From a bacterium (GTDB lineage Bacteria; Vulcanimicrobiota; Xenobia; Xenobiales; Xenobiaceae): a stretch of 7,835 bases of DNA. Both the position numbers and the translations under genes were made by a program. The notes below the pieces were generated by a model. The model was given only the letters and a program-made list of their open reading frames with translations, was not told the DNA's origin and did not search any database. Of the stretch, positions 1-6,799 are shown piece after piece. The number at the start of each line of letters is the position of its first letter. Position 1 is the stretch's first letter. The stretch is from NCBI GenBank assembly GCA_017444165.1, contig JAFSXH010000201.1:1-7835 (forward strand), read 5' to 3'.

Positions 1-1
1 T

Positions 2-523
2 GTCTCAAAATTATTCGATTTTATCCCCACAGATTTACTCAAAGAGAAGTTATTCAGCGATCATAACCTCAAATATTTAATAATTATAATATGTCTAATC
101 TCAATATTTCCCATAATATATCTGAGTAAAAAAGCCTATGCCGCCTATCTGCTCTCCACAGAAGAGGCCGCCAGCGATCCCAACTTTAAGAATCTCACCC
201 TTCAAGAAAAGATAGCCAAATTCGCTCGCAATCTCTTCAAAGGCAGTCAAGCACAAAACATAATCTCTTCCAATAACGATCTCGCTCACAAAATTTACAA
301 CAAAATGCTAGTACAATTGAGTAAAAAGAACATAAGCAAAGACCCCACCGAAACTCCGAGCCAATTCGTCAATAAGATAAATTCTGCAGAGGCACAAACA
401 AAAGTTGAAGAGATAACTCTAGCCTACGAACGGAGCCACTACGGACAAGAGCCCAACAATGACCCTGCCTTACAAGAATCGTTGCAAGAACTGGTGAAAA
501 GACTTAAAGATATTAATCCGTAA
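2..523 (+). CDS. C-terminal part of a membrane protein resembling TgpA-type transglutaminase-like proteins (DUF4129 tail), 5' end outside window
   Basis: The frame is open from the first bases to a TAA at 521-523 with no start codon before the ATG at 305, so the gene begins upstream and 173 codons are visible. Visible residues 25-41 are a hydrophobic segment (IIIICLISIFPIIYL), read as the last transmembrane helix, followed by Lys-Lys. The soluble tail holds ETPSQFV (about residue 116) and then LAYERSHYG (about 139), ending in a Leu/Lys helix. This pattern of 'TP-x-E/Q-F', a helix and 'YER-x-x-YG' after a final membrane helix is how I know the DUF4129 tail of DUF3488/transglutaminase-like (TgpA) proteins. 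The family has an N-terminal membrane bundle and a periplasmic transglutaminase-like domain, neither visible here, so catalytic residues cannot be checked. The short reading from the ATG at 305 is only an internal Met. A different single-pass protein with a similar tail is possible. Confidence 0.68.
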   Translation, partial: VSKLFDFIPTDLLKEKLFSDHNLKYLIIIICLISIFPIIYLSKKAYAAYLLSTEEAASDPNFKNLTLQEKIAKFARNLFKGSQAQNIISSNNDLAHKIYNKMLVQLSKKNISKDPTETPSQFVNKINSAEAQTKVEEITLAYERSHYGQEPNNDPALQESLQELVKRLKDINP

Positions 524-688
524 ACTCCAAACTCCAAACTAAAACTGCCCAACACAGGCACAACATACAACTCATGTAAGGAGAGGATTTTACTAGCCTT
601 AATTGAAACGCCCCCGCGATCGCTTCGCCACTACAGCGCGAATGTTGTCGATTGAGTGAAATTTTACTAAGGAGTAATATCCTGAACA
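524..688. other. Intergenic spacer with a GC-rich islet
   Basis: This 165-bp spacer separates the TgpA-like gene from the lipoprotein gene. Just after the stop it carries short repeats of AAACTCC (524-545). It contains two TAAGGAG stretches (577-583 and 668-674) and two copies of ATTTTACTA (587-595 and 661-669). Between them a GC-rich islet (about 606-641) includes the palindrome GCGATCGC, and a weak inverted repeat TTCGC/GCGAA (624-628 with 637-641). I see no convincing terminator for the upstream gene and no near-consensus sigma-70 promoter, so read-through into the lipoprotein gene is possible. Confidence 0.5.
669..674 (+). promoter_or_regulatory. Shine-Dalgarno AAGGAG of the lipoprotein gene, unusually distant
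   Basis: AAGGAG is followed by 14 bases and then the ATG at 689, longer than the usual 5-10. An in-frame TGA at 683-685 rules out an earlier start, and the next in-frame Met (residue 80) would remove the signal peptide, so ATG 689 is kept. Confidence 0.6.
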
Positions 689-2344
689 ATGACTAAAAAG
701 AGTTCTCGTAAGGATCTATTAAATTTTCTGGTTTCGGCTGGTCTCTGTTTGTCAATAGGAGCCTTTGCCAGTGGCTGTGGTGATAGCGGAAATACCTCCT
801 CTAACCCCCTGCCAGTCCCCAATTATGGTTCGGTTATCTTTAATTACGATAATATATCTGCCATTTTGGCCAAAGTAAGATACGCCGCATACAATAGGGA
901 TGGAAAATGCCTCGGAATCTCTCACATGAACGAGATTGATGGCGGTAGCTTTAGTTTTACCCTCAACAACGTACATCCAGAAACAGCTTACATAAACGCT
1001 TATTACTTCTCTGCCGATGATCAGTTATTGTGTTGCGGTAGAAACGCCATAGAGTGGAACGTAACTGAACACGAGAGATTCAGCACAGTAGATAATCCTG
1101 ATTTTAGCTTAGATGCTCAGAGATTGACTAGTGTTGAGGCTTATCCAATGCCAGCAGTTATCGACAAAGGAGAGGTAACCGAAATAAAGCTCACAGGTTA
1201 TTATAGCTTAGATGATCAAGGTTTAGATGAAGGAAACTTTGATCTCACGCCATTAATAAGCGTTGAAGCTAAAGGCAAAATTATTACTACTCCTGAAGAC
1301 TCTTATTTGCAGAACAAGTTCAAAGCTGTAAGTTATGGCACGCAGTATTTCGATGTCACAGCCAACGGCTTGGATAATTACTACAACGGTGAGGAGCTTG
1401 CTGTTCACGTCACAGACGCTGTTTTGGAGAGTATAACCTTACAGGATGAAGTGACTGAAGAGACCAACAAAGTTACGATATTGCATCCAGATATAGATTT
1501 AGGTATCACTCCCATGACCTATAATGGTGAGAATCTAAATATTCGTCGTGGCAGAGTGTCAGCTACTGGCCACTACGTGACTCACACTGCTGGAGCTCCC
1601 AGCCCAGACGTTTTGATGAGATCCGAAGATCTAACTTGGAGTACTCCTAACGTAGATTCCATAGGCTACACTTTGAGACATAAGTACGCTAATTATACAT
1701 CCAAAAAAGTCGCTGATAATGTGGTTCTCTACGCTAAAGCAACCAATAAAGAAGAGAAAGAGATCGAAGGCAAGATTAAGTTTAATATTATTAGTGCCGA
1801 GGTAAGAACTGAACAAGAGATCCAGCCTCTGCAGATCGGCAATGTCGATTATGCCGCCACTCACCAACTCCCCTTAGGCTATGAGTTTAGCTTTAAAATG
1901 AATACCTACTACGTTTTCACTGAAAAAGAGCAGCAAGTTTCCACCGATGTGGTTCAGGTTACTAACAAAAATTCCGCTGGAACCTTAAGTGCTGCCATCG
2001 ACAACGTGGCTAGTGGTTATCCTACAGTCAGCGTTGACGAACAATTCTACACAGTTGATGTAGCCACTGGTGATATGGTTGTCGGTGATGAGGCTCAAGT
2101 TACACTTCAGCTTATCGACTCAGAGGAGCTGATTTTGGCTTCTGCTAATAATCCTTACTCTTTCAAAGTTGTAGAAGAGCCAGCAGAAGAGTCGGAAGAG
2201 TCTACTGAGGAGGAATCTGGCGAAGAAGAGTCCACTGAGGAAGAGTCTGGCGAAGAAGAATCCGCTGAGGAAGAGTCTGGCGAAGAAGAATCCACTGAAG
2301 AAGAGTCTGACGAAGAGGAATCTGATGAAGAAGAACTCTTGTAA
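689..2344 (+). CDS. Lipoprotein with Ig-like modules and a repetitive acidic C-terminal tail
   Basis: The protein has 551 residues. Its N-terminus is a lipoprotein signal: basic n-region (KKSSRK), hydrophobic stretch from about 10 to 26, and lipobox AFASGC with Cys30 as the likely lipidated residue. A Ser/Asn/Pro linker (31-45) follows. Residues 45-140 look like a beta-sandwich. Residues about 145-245 resemble a bacterial Ig-like (Big_2) module, with a 'sVEAYPMPAVIDKG' opening, DLT at 185-187 and a closing 'AVHVTDAVLESITL'. A second such module may run 246-370 (EDLTW at 313-317) and a third, weaker one 371-495. The last 47 residues are nine SxEEE pentapeptides plus Leu-Leu. The protein is probably anchored by its lipid at the outer or cytoplasmic membrane with the tail free. 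Adhesion, cation binding or envelope scaffolding would fit, but no catalytic motif is visible and no function is assigned. It is followed by a strong terminator and is probably monocistronic or the end of its transcript. Confidence 0.88.
   Translation: MTKKSSRKDLLNFLVSAGLCLSIGAFASGCGDSGNTSSNPLPVPNYGSVIFNYDNISAILAKVRYAAYNRDGKCLGISHMNEIDGGSFSFTLNNVHPETAYINAYYFSADDQLLCCGRNAIEWNVTEHERFSTVDNPDFSLDAQRLTSVEAYPMPAVIDKGEVTEIKLTGYYSLDDQGLDEGNFDLTPLISVEAKGKIITTPEDSYLQNKFKAVSYGTQYFDVTANGLDNYYNGEELAVHVTDAVLESITLQDEVTEETNKVTILHPDIDLGITPMTYNGENLNIRRGRVSATGHYVTHTAGAPSPDVLMRSEDLTWSTPNVDSIGYTLRHKYANYTSKKVADNVVLYAKATNKEEKEIEGKIKFNIISAEVRTEQEIQPLQIGNVDYAATHQLPLGYEFSFKMNTYYVFTEKEQQVSTDVVQVTNKNSAGTLSAAIDNVASGYPTVSVDEQFYTVDVATGDMVVGDEAQVTLQLIDSEELILASANNPYSFKVVEEPAEESEESTEEESGEEESTEEESGEEESAEEESGEEESTEEESDEEESDEEELL
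2201..2335 (+). repeat. Nine tandem 15-bp units encoding SxEEE
   Basis: Nine in-frame 15-bp units encode STEEE, SGEEE, STEEE, SGEEE, SAEEE, SGEEE, STEEE, SDEEE and SDEEE (residues 505-549). Most alternate T/A and G at the second position, which suggests a 30-bp higher-order unit, and the last two copies have drifted to Asp. Synonymous differences (GAG/GAA, TCT/TCC) are present but modest. Because the unit is a multiple of three, copy-number change would alter tail length without a frameshift. The tail would carry about 30 negative charges at neutral pH. Confidence 0.95.
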
Positions 2345-2363
2345 AAAATAAGAGCTAGCTGGA

Positions 2364-2407
2364 TAAAAAAAGAGCTGTCACGGAAGGTGACGGCTCTCTT
2401 TTTTTTT
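2364..2407. terminator. Bidirectional factor-independent terminator between converging genes
   Basis: Left arm AGAGCTGTCAC (2371-2381) pairs with GTGACGGCTCT (2387-2397) through 11 base pairs including one G-T wobble, with a 5-base loop. On the plus strand one C and then nine T residues (2399-2407) follow. On the minus strand the A tract at 2365-2371 becomes a T tract. It lies 20 bases after the lipoprotein stop and about 100 bases beyond the stop of the minus-strand SGNH gene, so it can end both transcripts. Confidence 0.93.
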
Positions 2408-2510
2408 AGAGTTTAGCAGTTCTTACACGCGAACGATCCCCAAAAAAAATGAAACGAAAATTAATAAACAAGAGACTTCTCTAACATAGACCTCAGATGT
2501 TTTGCCATCT

Positions 2511-3908
2511 TTATAAAGCTACACCCTTATCAGTCTTGCTGTTGATAATTATCTCTACATCATCTTCAGGCATACTCTCAGTATTTTGGTTACTGTTGCT
2601 ATTGGCAGAGTCTACCGTCGTATCGCTCATATTGAGATCGAAGATCCCATTTCTGTCTAAAAACTGACTGACAACTTCGCCAACTTGAAAATGGCCCCAA
2701 GCATTAAAATGTTCATCTTTTTCAAAGTAAAGACGCTGACGATTGACTAAACTAGGCAGAAGATCGACAGCGTAAACACCCTTACTCTCCGCCCAATCGA
2801 GAATAATACTCCTCGGCTTGTGACGATCAAAAAGCTCTTCGTTAAAATTGTGAGATTCTAACCACTTCTCCCAATCTTTATCGTAGACCTCAGTCTTAGA
2901 GGGAACAACAGCTATAACCAACGTACTGCCATGTTCAGCGCAGAGTTTCTGCAATTCATCGAGTTGCTTGAGCGTCTTATCGACACCCTCTTTCATCTCT
3001 TTAGTGTAACCTTGTAAATACCAGGCCTCACTCACATTTGGCGTGAGGATCTTCTCCTTACCTGAAGGGGCCGCCATCCACTGCCAAAAGTGGCTTCGCC
3101 GCAATAGGGGCCTATACCACGAGATCTCATTAGACTTAGGAATGCTGGCTGTATTCTGCTGTAATAAACAGTTGTACTTATTCCAGCGAGCTTCGGCCTT
3201 GGGAGTCAAGACCAAGAGACCATCAGAAATGGTAAAAGATCCATCTCCCAACATATTCTCATAAAAATCATTGCCCGTATAAAAAGTTACAAGTACAATA
3301 TCGGCCTTGCGCTGTGAGGGGTCCAACTTTTTATAGAGATTGAGCATTGTACCCGTACCAGCCTGGGGAAATGCACAGTTTACAACCTTAGCCCCAGTCA
3401 CCCTTTGAATCTGGTTGAGCCAAGTATCCTCTGCATTAGCCCAACTGCCAAAAGCAAAAGAATCTCCCAGAGCCAAGATCGTCTGGCCCACACCTGGACG
3501 GCGGATCGTTCCCCTATCCTCACCTGTGGCGGCCAATTGTTTAACCTGCGATGAAGAGAACTGATCGATCAACGGCAACTCTGGCATCTCTCGTCTGCCC
3601 TCAGCGTTTATGTGCACATTGGCGGAAAACTCACTCCCCTTGACACACTTCGACCAACCAGACTTTAAGTGCCAACTGCCTCCCTCGGCCACATAGAGAC
3701 CGCGCAACTGCATATCGGTATTACAGACGAACAGCCAAGAGAAGAATTCCAGGAGCAATAAAACGACAACAAACACTCCCACGCCTATGAGAATATTGAC
3801 AGTCTTATTGCCCCTCTTCCCTGCCTTTTTAGGCTCAGTTTCACCCTTGGGCTTCTTGTCATCAGGAGCTAGAGAGATATAAGTAGGGCCAGAAGTTTGA
3901 TTATACAT
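2511..3908 (-). CDS. Membrane-anchored SGNH/GDSL hydrolase-family protein
   Basis: This 465-residue protein has a charged cytoplasmic N-terminus (Lys/Arg-rich 18-35), one transmembrane helix at about 37-61, and an extracytoplasmic domain. SGNH landmarks occur in order: HINAEGRR (99-106), a lead-in common in this family; ILALGDSFAFG (144-154) with Ser150 as nucleophile; FPQAGTG (180-186) with the block II Gly; TGND (211-214) with Asn213 as oxyanion residue; and KDEHFNAWGH (397-406), where Asp398 and His400 would complete the triad in the DxH(W/F)N form. Such proteins are esterases, or acyl-transferring enzymes acting on cell-surface glycans, so O-acetyl removal or transfer on a polysaccharide is plausible but inferred. 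Residues 425-465 form a low-complexity Ser/Asn and acidic tail. The ATG lies one base after the stop of the Mo hydroxylase gene and has only a weak GGGTAAG upstream, so translational coupling is likely. Confidence 0.87.
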   Translation of the reverse strand: MYNQTSGPTYISLAPDDKKPKGETEPKKAGKRGNKTVNILIGVGVFVVVLLLLEFFSWLFVCNTDMQLRGLYVAEGGSWHLKSGWSKCVKGSEFSANVHINAEGRREMPELPLIDQFSSSQVKQLAATGEDRGTIRRPGVGQTILALGDSFAFGSWANAEDTWLNQIQRVTGAKVVNCAFPQAGTGTMLNLYKKLDPSQRKADIVLVTFYTGNDFYENMLGDGSFTISDGLLVLTPKAEARWNKYNCLLQQNTASIPKSNEISWYRPLLRRSHFWQWMAAPSGKEKILTPNVSEAWYLQGYTKEMKEGVDKTLKQLDELQKLCAEHGSTLVIAVVPSKTEVYDKDWEKWLESHNFNEELFDRHKPRSIILDWAESKGVYAVDLLPSLVNRQRLYFEKDEHFNAWGHFQVGEVVSQFLDRNGIFDLNMSDTTVDSANSNSNQNTESMPEDDVEIIINSKTDKGVAL

Positions 3909-3909
3909 T

Positions 3910-6786
3910 TTAAATCTTACCCAAAGCCTTCAAAATGCGCTCAGGCGTGAAGGGCCATTCGCGTATCCAGACTCCCACGGCATCGTGAATAGCTTCGCAG
4001 ATACAGGGAGCCGCTCCATTGCAAGTGATCTCAGAGATAGACTTAGCTCCTAAAGGCCCTAAAGGATCGTTAGTAGGTACACACTCGGAGAGGAAGGTAT
4101 CAGGCAGATCTAAGATCATCGGCACTTTGTAGTCAGTAAAGTTGGGATTCAGACACTGGCCCGTCTCCTTATCGTAGATCATCTGTTCATAGAGAGAGTG
4201 GCCGATAGTCTTCAAAACGCCACCGTACATCTGGCCTAAAGCTAATTCAGGATTGATCGGCGTACCACAATCTTCTAAACAGAAGTACTTCTGAACCTTG
4301 ACTTCACCAGTGCGCACATTGACCGCTACCTGCGCCAAATGCGTACCGTACGGGAAAGAAGCCTTCTCCACGATGAAGTGGCCGTAAGCCATCAGCTGGC
4401 CACAACCCAAACCGCTCTCCGAATAGTGAGCAATCTCCTGGAAAGTGACAGACTTCTCCTTGCCTTTTACTGTGCTAGGATAGACTATCTCTAAATCTTC
4501 TACAGGCTCGTGGAGCAGATACTTAGAGGCAACCTCCAGGATACGGGCCCGCATATTCTTAGCCGCGTTCAAAACGGCTCCGCCAGAGAAGAAGGTTCCA
4601 CTCGAAGCGTAGGCTCCGACATCGAAGGGAGTGACATCCGTATCACCCGAGATAATACTCACATCTTTGAGATCACAACCCAAAGTCTCGGCCACAAACT
4701 TACAGGAGACCGTATCTAAGCCCGTCCCTAAATCTGTACCACCAGAGAGGATCATGAAAGTGCCATCGCTCAACATGCGCACTTCTGCACTAGCCGTATC
4801 CAAACCAGGCAGACCAGAACCCTGCTGGACTATGGCAAAACCTTTACCTATCTTCCAATCGGGATCGTCGCTGACTTCCTTCTTACCCCACTCGATAAGT
4901 TCACGGCCGCGCTTCAAAGAGGGTCCTAAACCACAAGATTGGATCGTCTCAGCTTGACCCTCGCGCCCTTCACCTAAGCTCTTCAAAATCTCTAACCTAG
5001 TACCGACATCGACGCGATTCTTCTCGATAACGTCCATATGATCTAAACCGAGTTTCTCACTGATCTCGGCTACCGCCACCTGCAGAGCAAAGGAACCTTT
5101 AGGCGCACCGTATCCTTGATACGCTCCAGTCGTGGCTGTATTTGAATACCAGGTATCGACATTGAAAGCCATATTGGGACAATCGAAGAGCGGCAGAGAC
5201 TTAGAACAGGCATTCATCGGCACGGTCAGACAGTGCGAACCGTAGGGGCCAGTATTGGCCTGTACATCCATATAAATGGCCGTGATCGTGCCATCCTTTT
5301 TGGCTCCAACTTTACAGCGAACCTTGGCCAAATGGCGTGTGCGCGAGGCTATAAACTCCTCCTCACGAGTGAAACGCTGGTAAATGGCCCGACCCGTGAC
5401 CCACGTCAAATAACCGCACAGCTCTTCTAAGACAATATCCTGTTTAGCTCCAAAACCACCACCAACACGCTCTTTAATGACGCGAATATTGTTCTGACTC
5501 GTCCCAATGATACTGGCTGTAATGCGGCGCAAGTGCCAGGGAACTTGGGTAGAAGCGTGGATGATTAAGCGATCTCCGTCCATATGCGTATAGACGATAT
5601 GCGGTTCCACAGGCGTACACTGGATCTGACAACAATCGTACCAATTATCGACAATAGTATCGGCCTCGGCAAAGCCCTTTTCTACATCTCCAATACCCGC
5701 ATGGACACTAGCGGCCAAATTGCGGTGAGGATCGCCGTGGATGGGAAACTGATAAATAACCTCACCATCGCGCGGATCAACGTTTTTGTTGTACTCCTCT
5801 AAATTGTCGGGCGCACCTACAACGTAGCTAACCTTAGCATTGTGAACGATAGGAGCTCCAGGAGCTTTGGCCTCGTCGACGGTCAAAACGAAGGGTAAGA
5901 CCTCGTATTCAACTTTGATCTTCTTTTCGGCCTCTAAAGCGGCATCCATATCTTCAGCCACGATAGCCGCCACGCGATCACCCACGTGACGAACCTTGTC
6001 ACCGATAAGTTTGCGATCATAAGGGGAAGGTTCAGGGAAGCCCTGGCCAGCCTGGTTGTAGTGGGTCGAAGGACAATTTTCATGTGTCAATATGTAGACG
6101 ACACCAGGAACCTTCAGAGCTTCAGAAGTGTCGATAGATTTTATGTAAGCGTGCGCGTGAGGAGATCGCATCATGTGCAAAACACAGGCTCCAGGCTCAA
6201 CCATATCCTCCACAAAGGCCTTCTGACCGCGAGCTAACTTAGGAGCATCGATCTTAGGAGCGGGACGACCGACCACACGATAATCTTCTACATAAGTTGG
6301 CGCAAATTCACACTTAAAATTAGGATCAGCCTTGCGCTCCACCGCCAATCTTATAGCCTTGTAGAATTGCTGATAGCCAGTACAGCGGCAGAATATACCC
6401 GACATAGCATCGCGGATCTGCTCATCCGTGGGATTGGGATGTTCCTCCAAAAGTTCTTCAATACAACAAACTATAGCTGGAGTACAGTAACCGCACTGCA
6501 CCACACCAATATCGACCAAAGCCGACTGGATAGCACTTAAAGTTCGCTGTTTGGAATAATATTCAACTGTACAGACGTTTTGGCCATCTAATTGAGCGGC
6601 TAATAAAATACAAGAATTGACTAAACGGCCATTAAAGCGAATAGAACAGGCTCCACAAGTTCCTTCACCATTACAACCGTTGCGAATAGAGAGAACCCCT
6701 ATGCGGCGCAAAAAGGCATCGGCACGCTCGCGAGGCTCAATATCAACTTTCTTAGTTCTACCATTGAGAGTAAAAGTTATCTTCAC
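3910..6786 (-). CDS. xdhD: Molybdenum hydroxylase, fused [2Fe-2S] and molybdopterin subunit, XdhD/YgfN type
   Basis: This 958-residue protein belongs to the xanthine oxidase family. Residues 1-75 are a plant-type ferredoxin domain with Cys38, Cys44, Cys47 and Cys59. Residues 80-150 are the second [2Fe-2S] domain, with QCGYC (97-101) and CRC (133-135). The hammerhead domain follows (about 180-300), then the Mo-pterin domains with GGGFGAK (442-448), AYQGYGAPK (555-563), GGTDLGTG (682-689) and GAKSISE (913-919), where Glu919 is the expected catalytic base. Iron-sulphur and Mo parts fused in about 955 residues, with a separate FAD subunit, match E. coli XdhD/YgfN with YgfM, annotated as probable selenate reductase or hypoxanthine oxidase, rather than three-subunit XdhABC. 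The GTG start follows AGGGAGG by six bases and lies 12 bases past the FAD gene stop. No leader peptide is seen, so it should be cytoplasmic. Nicotinate or other purine-type hydroxylases are alternatives, and the substrate is not readable from sequence. Confidence 0.93.
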   Translation of the reverse strand: MKITFTLNGRTKKVDIEPRERADAFLRRIGVLSIRNGCNGEGTCGACSIRFNGRLVNSCILLAAQLDGQNVCTVEYYSKQRTLSAIQSALVDIGVVQCGYCTPAIVCCIEELLEEHPNPTDEQIRDAMSGIFCRCTGYQQFYKAIRLAVERKADPNFKCEFAPTYVEDYRVVGRPAPKIDAPKLARGQKAFVEDMVEPGACVLHMMRSPHAHAYIKSIDTSEALKVPGVVYILTHENCPSTHYNQAGQGFPEPSPYDRKLIGDKVRHVGDRVAAIVAEDMDAALEAEKKIKVEYEVLPFVLTVDEAKAPGAPIVHNAKVSYVVGAPDNLEEYNKNVDPRDGEVIYQFPIHGDPHRNLAASVHAGIGDVEKGFAEADTIVDNWYDCCQIQCTPVEPHIVYTHMDGDRLIIHASTQVPWHLRRITASIIGTSQNNIRVIKERVGGGFGAKQDIVLEELCGYLTWVTGRAIYQRFTREEEFIASRTRHLAKVRCKVGAKKDGTITAIYMDVQANTGPYGSHCLTVPMNACSKSLPLFDCPNMAFNVDTWYSNTATTGAYQGYGAPKGSFALQVAVAEISEKLGLDHMDVIEKNRVDVGTRLEILKSLGEGREGQAETIQSCGLGPSLKRGRELIEWGKKEVSDDPDWKIGKGFAIVQQGSGLPGLDTASAEVRMLSDGTFMILSGGTDLGTGLDTVSCKFVAETLGCDLKDVSIISGDTDVTPFDVGAYASSGTFFSGGAVLNAAKNMRARILEVASKYLLHEPVEDLEIVYPSTVKGKEKSVTFQEIAHYSESGLGCGQLMAYGHFIVEKASFPYGTHLAQVAVNVRTGEVKVQKYFCLEDCGTPINPELALGQMYGGVLKTIGHSLYEQMIYDKETGQCLNPNFTDYKVPMILDLPDTFLSECVPTNDPLGPLGAKSISEITCNGAAPCICEAIHDAVGVWIREWPFTPERILKALGKI

Positions 6787-6792
6787 GACTCG

Positions 6793-6799
6793 CCTCCCT
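6793..6799 (-). promoter_or_regulatory. Shine-Dalgarno AGGGAGG fixing the GTG start of the Mo subunit
   Basis: On the minus strand AGGGAGG is followed by CGAGTC and then GTG (6786-6784). The first base of this site is the last base of the TAA stop of the FAD subunit gene, which ties translation of the two genes together. The reading MKITFTLNG from this GTG is a complete ferredoxin-domain N-terminus. Confidence 0.9.

Noticed and set aside
101..289. 62-codon minus-strand open frame opposite the TgpA-like tail
   Set aside because: The plus-strand frame is open through the region and shows a coherent membrane helix plus a family motif. The antisense frame has no support.
652..680. TTGAGT-17-TAATAT as a promoter for the lipoprotein gene
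   Set aside because: It would start transcription about two bases before the ATG and exclude the AAGGAG ribosome site, so it is more likely chance AT-rich sequence.
2495..2510. AGATG/CATCT hairpin just after the SGNH gene stop as its terminator
   Set aside because: Only five base pairs with no T tract on the minus strand. The strong bidirectional hairpin further on is a better candidate.
4631..4957. 108-codon plus-strand open frame inside the Mo hydroxylase gene
   Set aside because: It lies entirely antisense to conserved Mo-domain coding sequence, has no recognisable motif and no ribosome site. It is a shadow frame.
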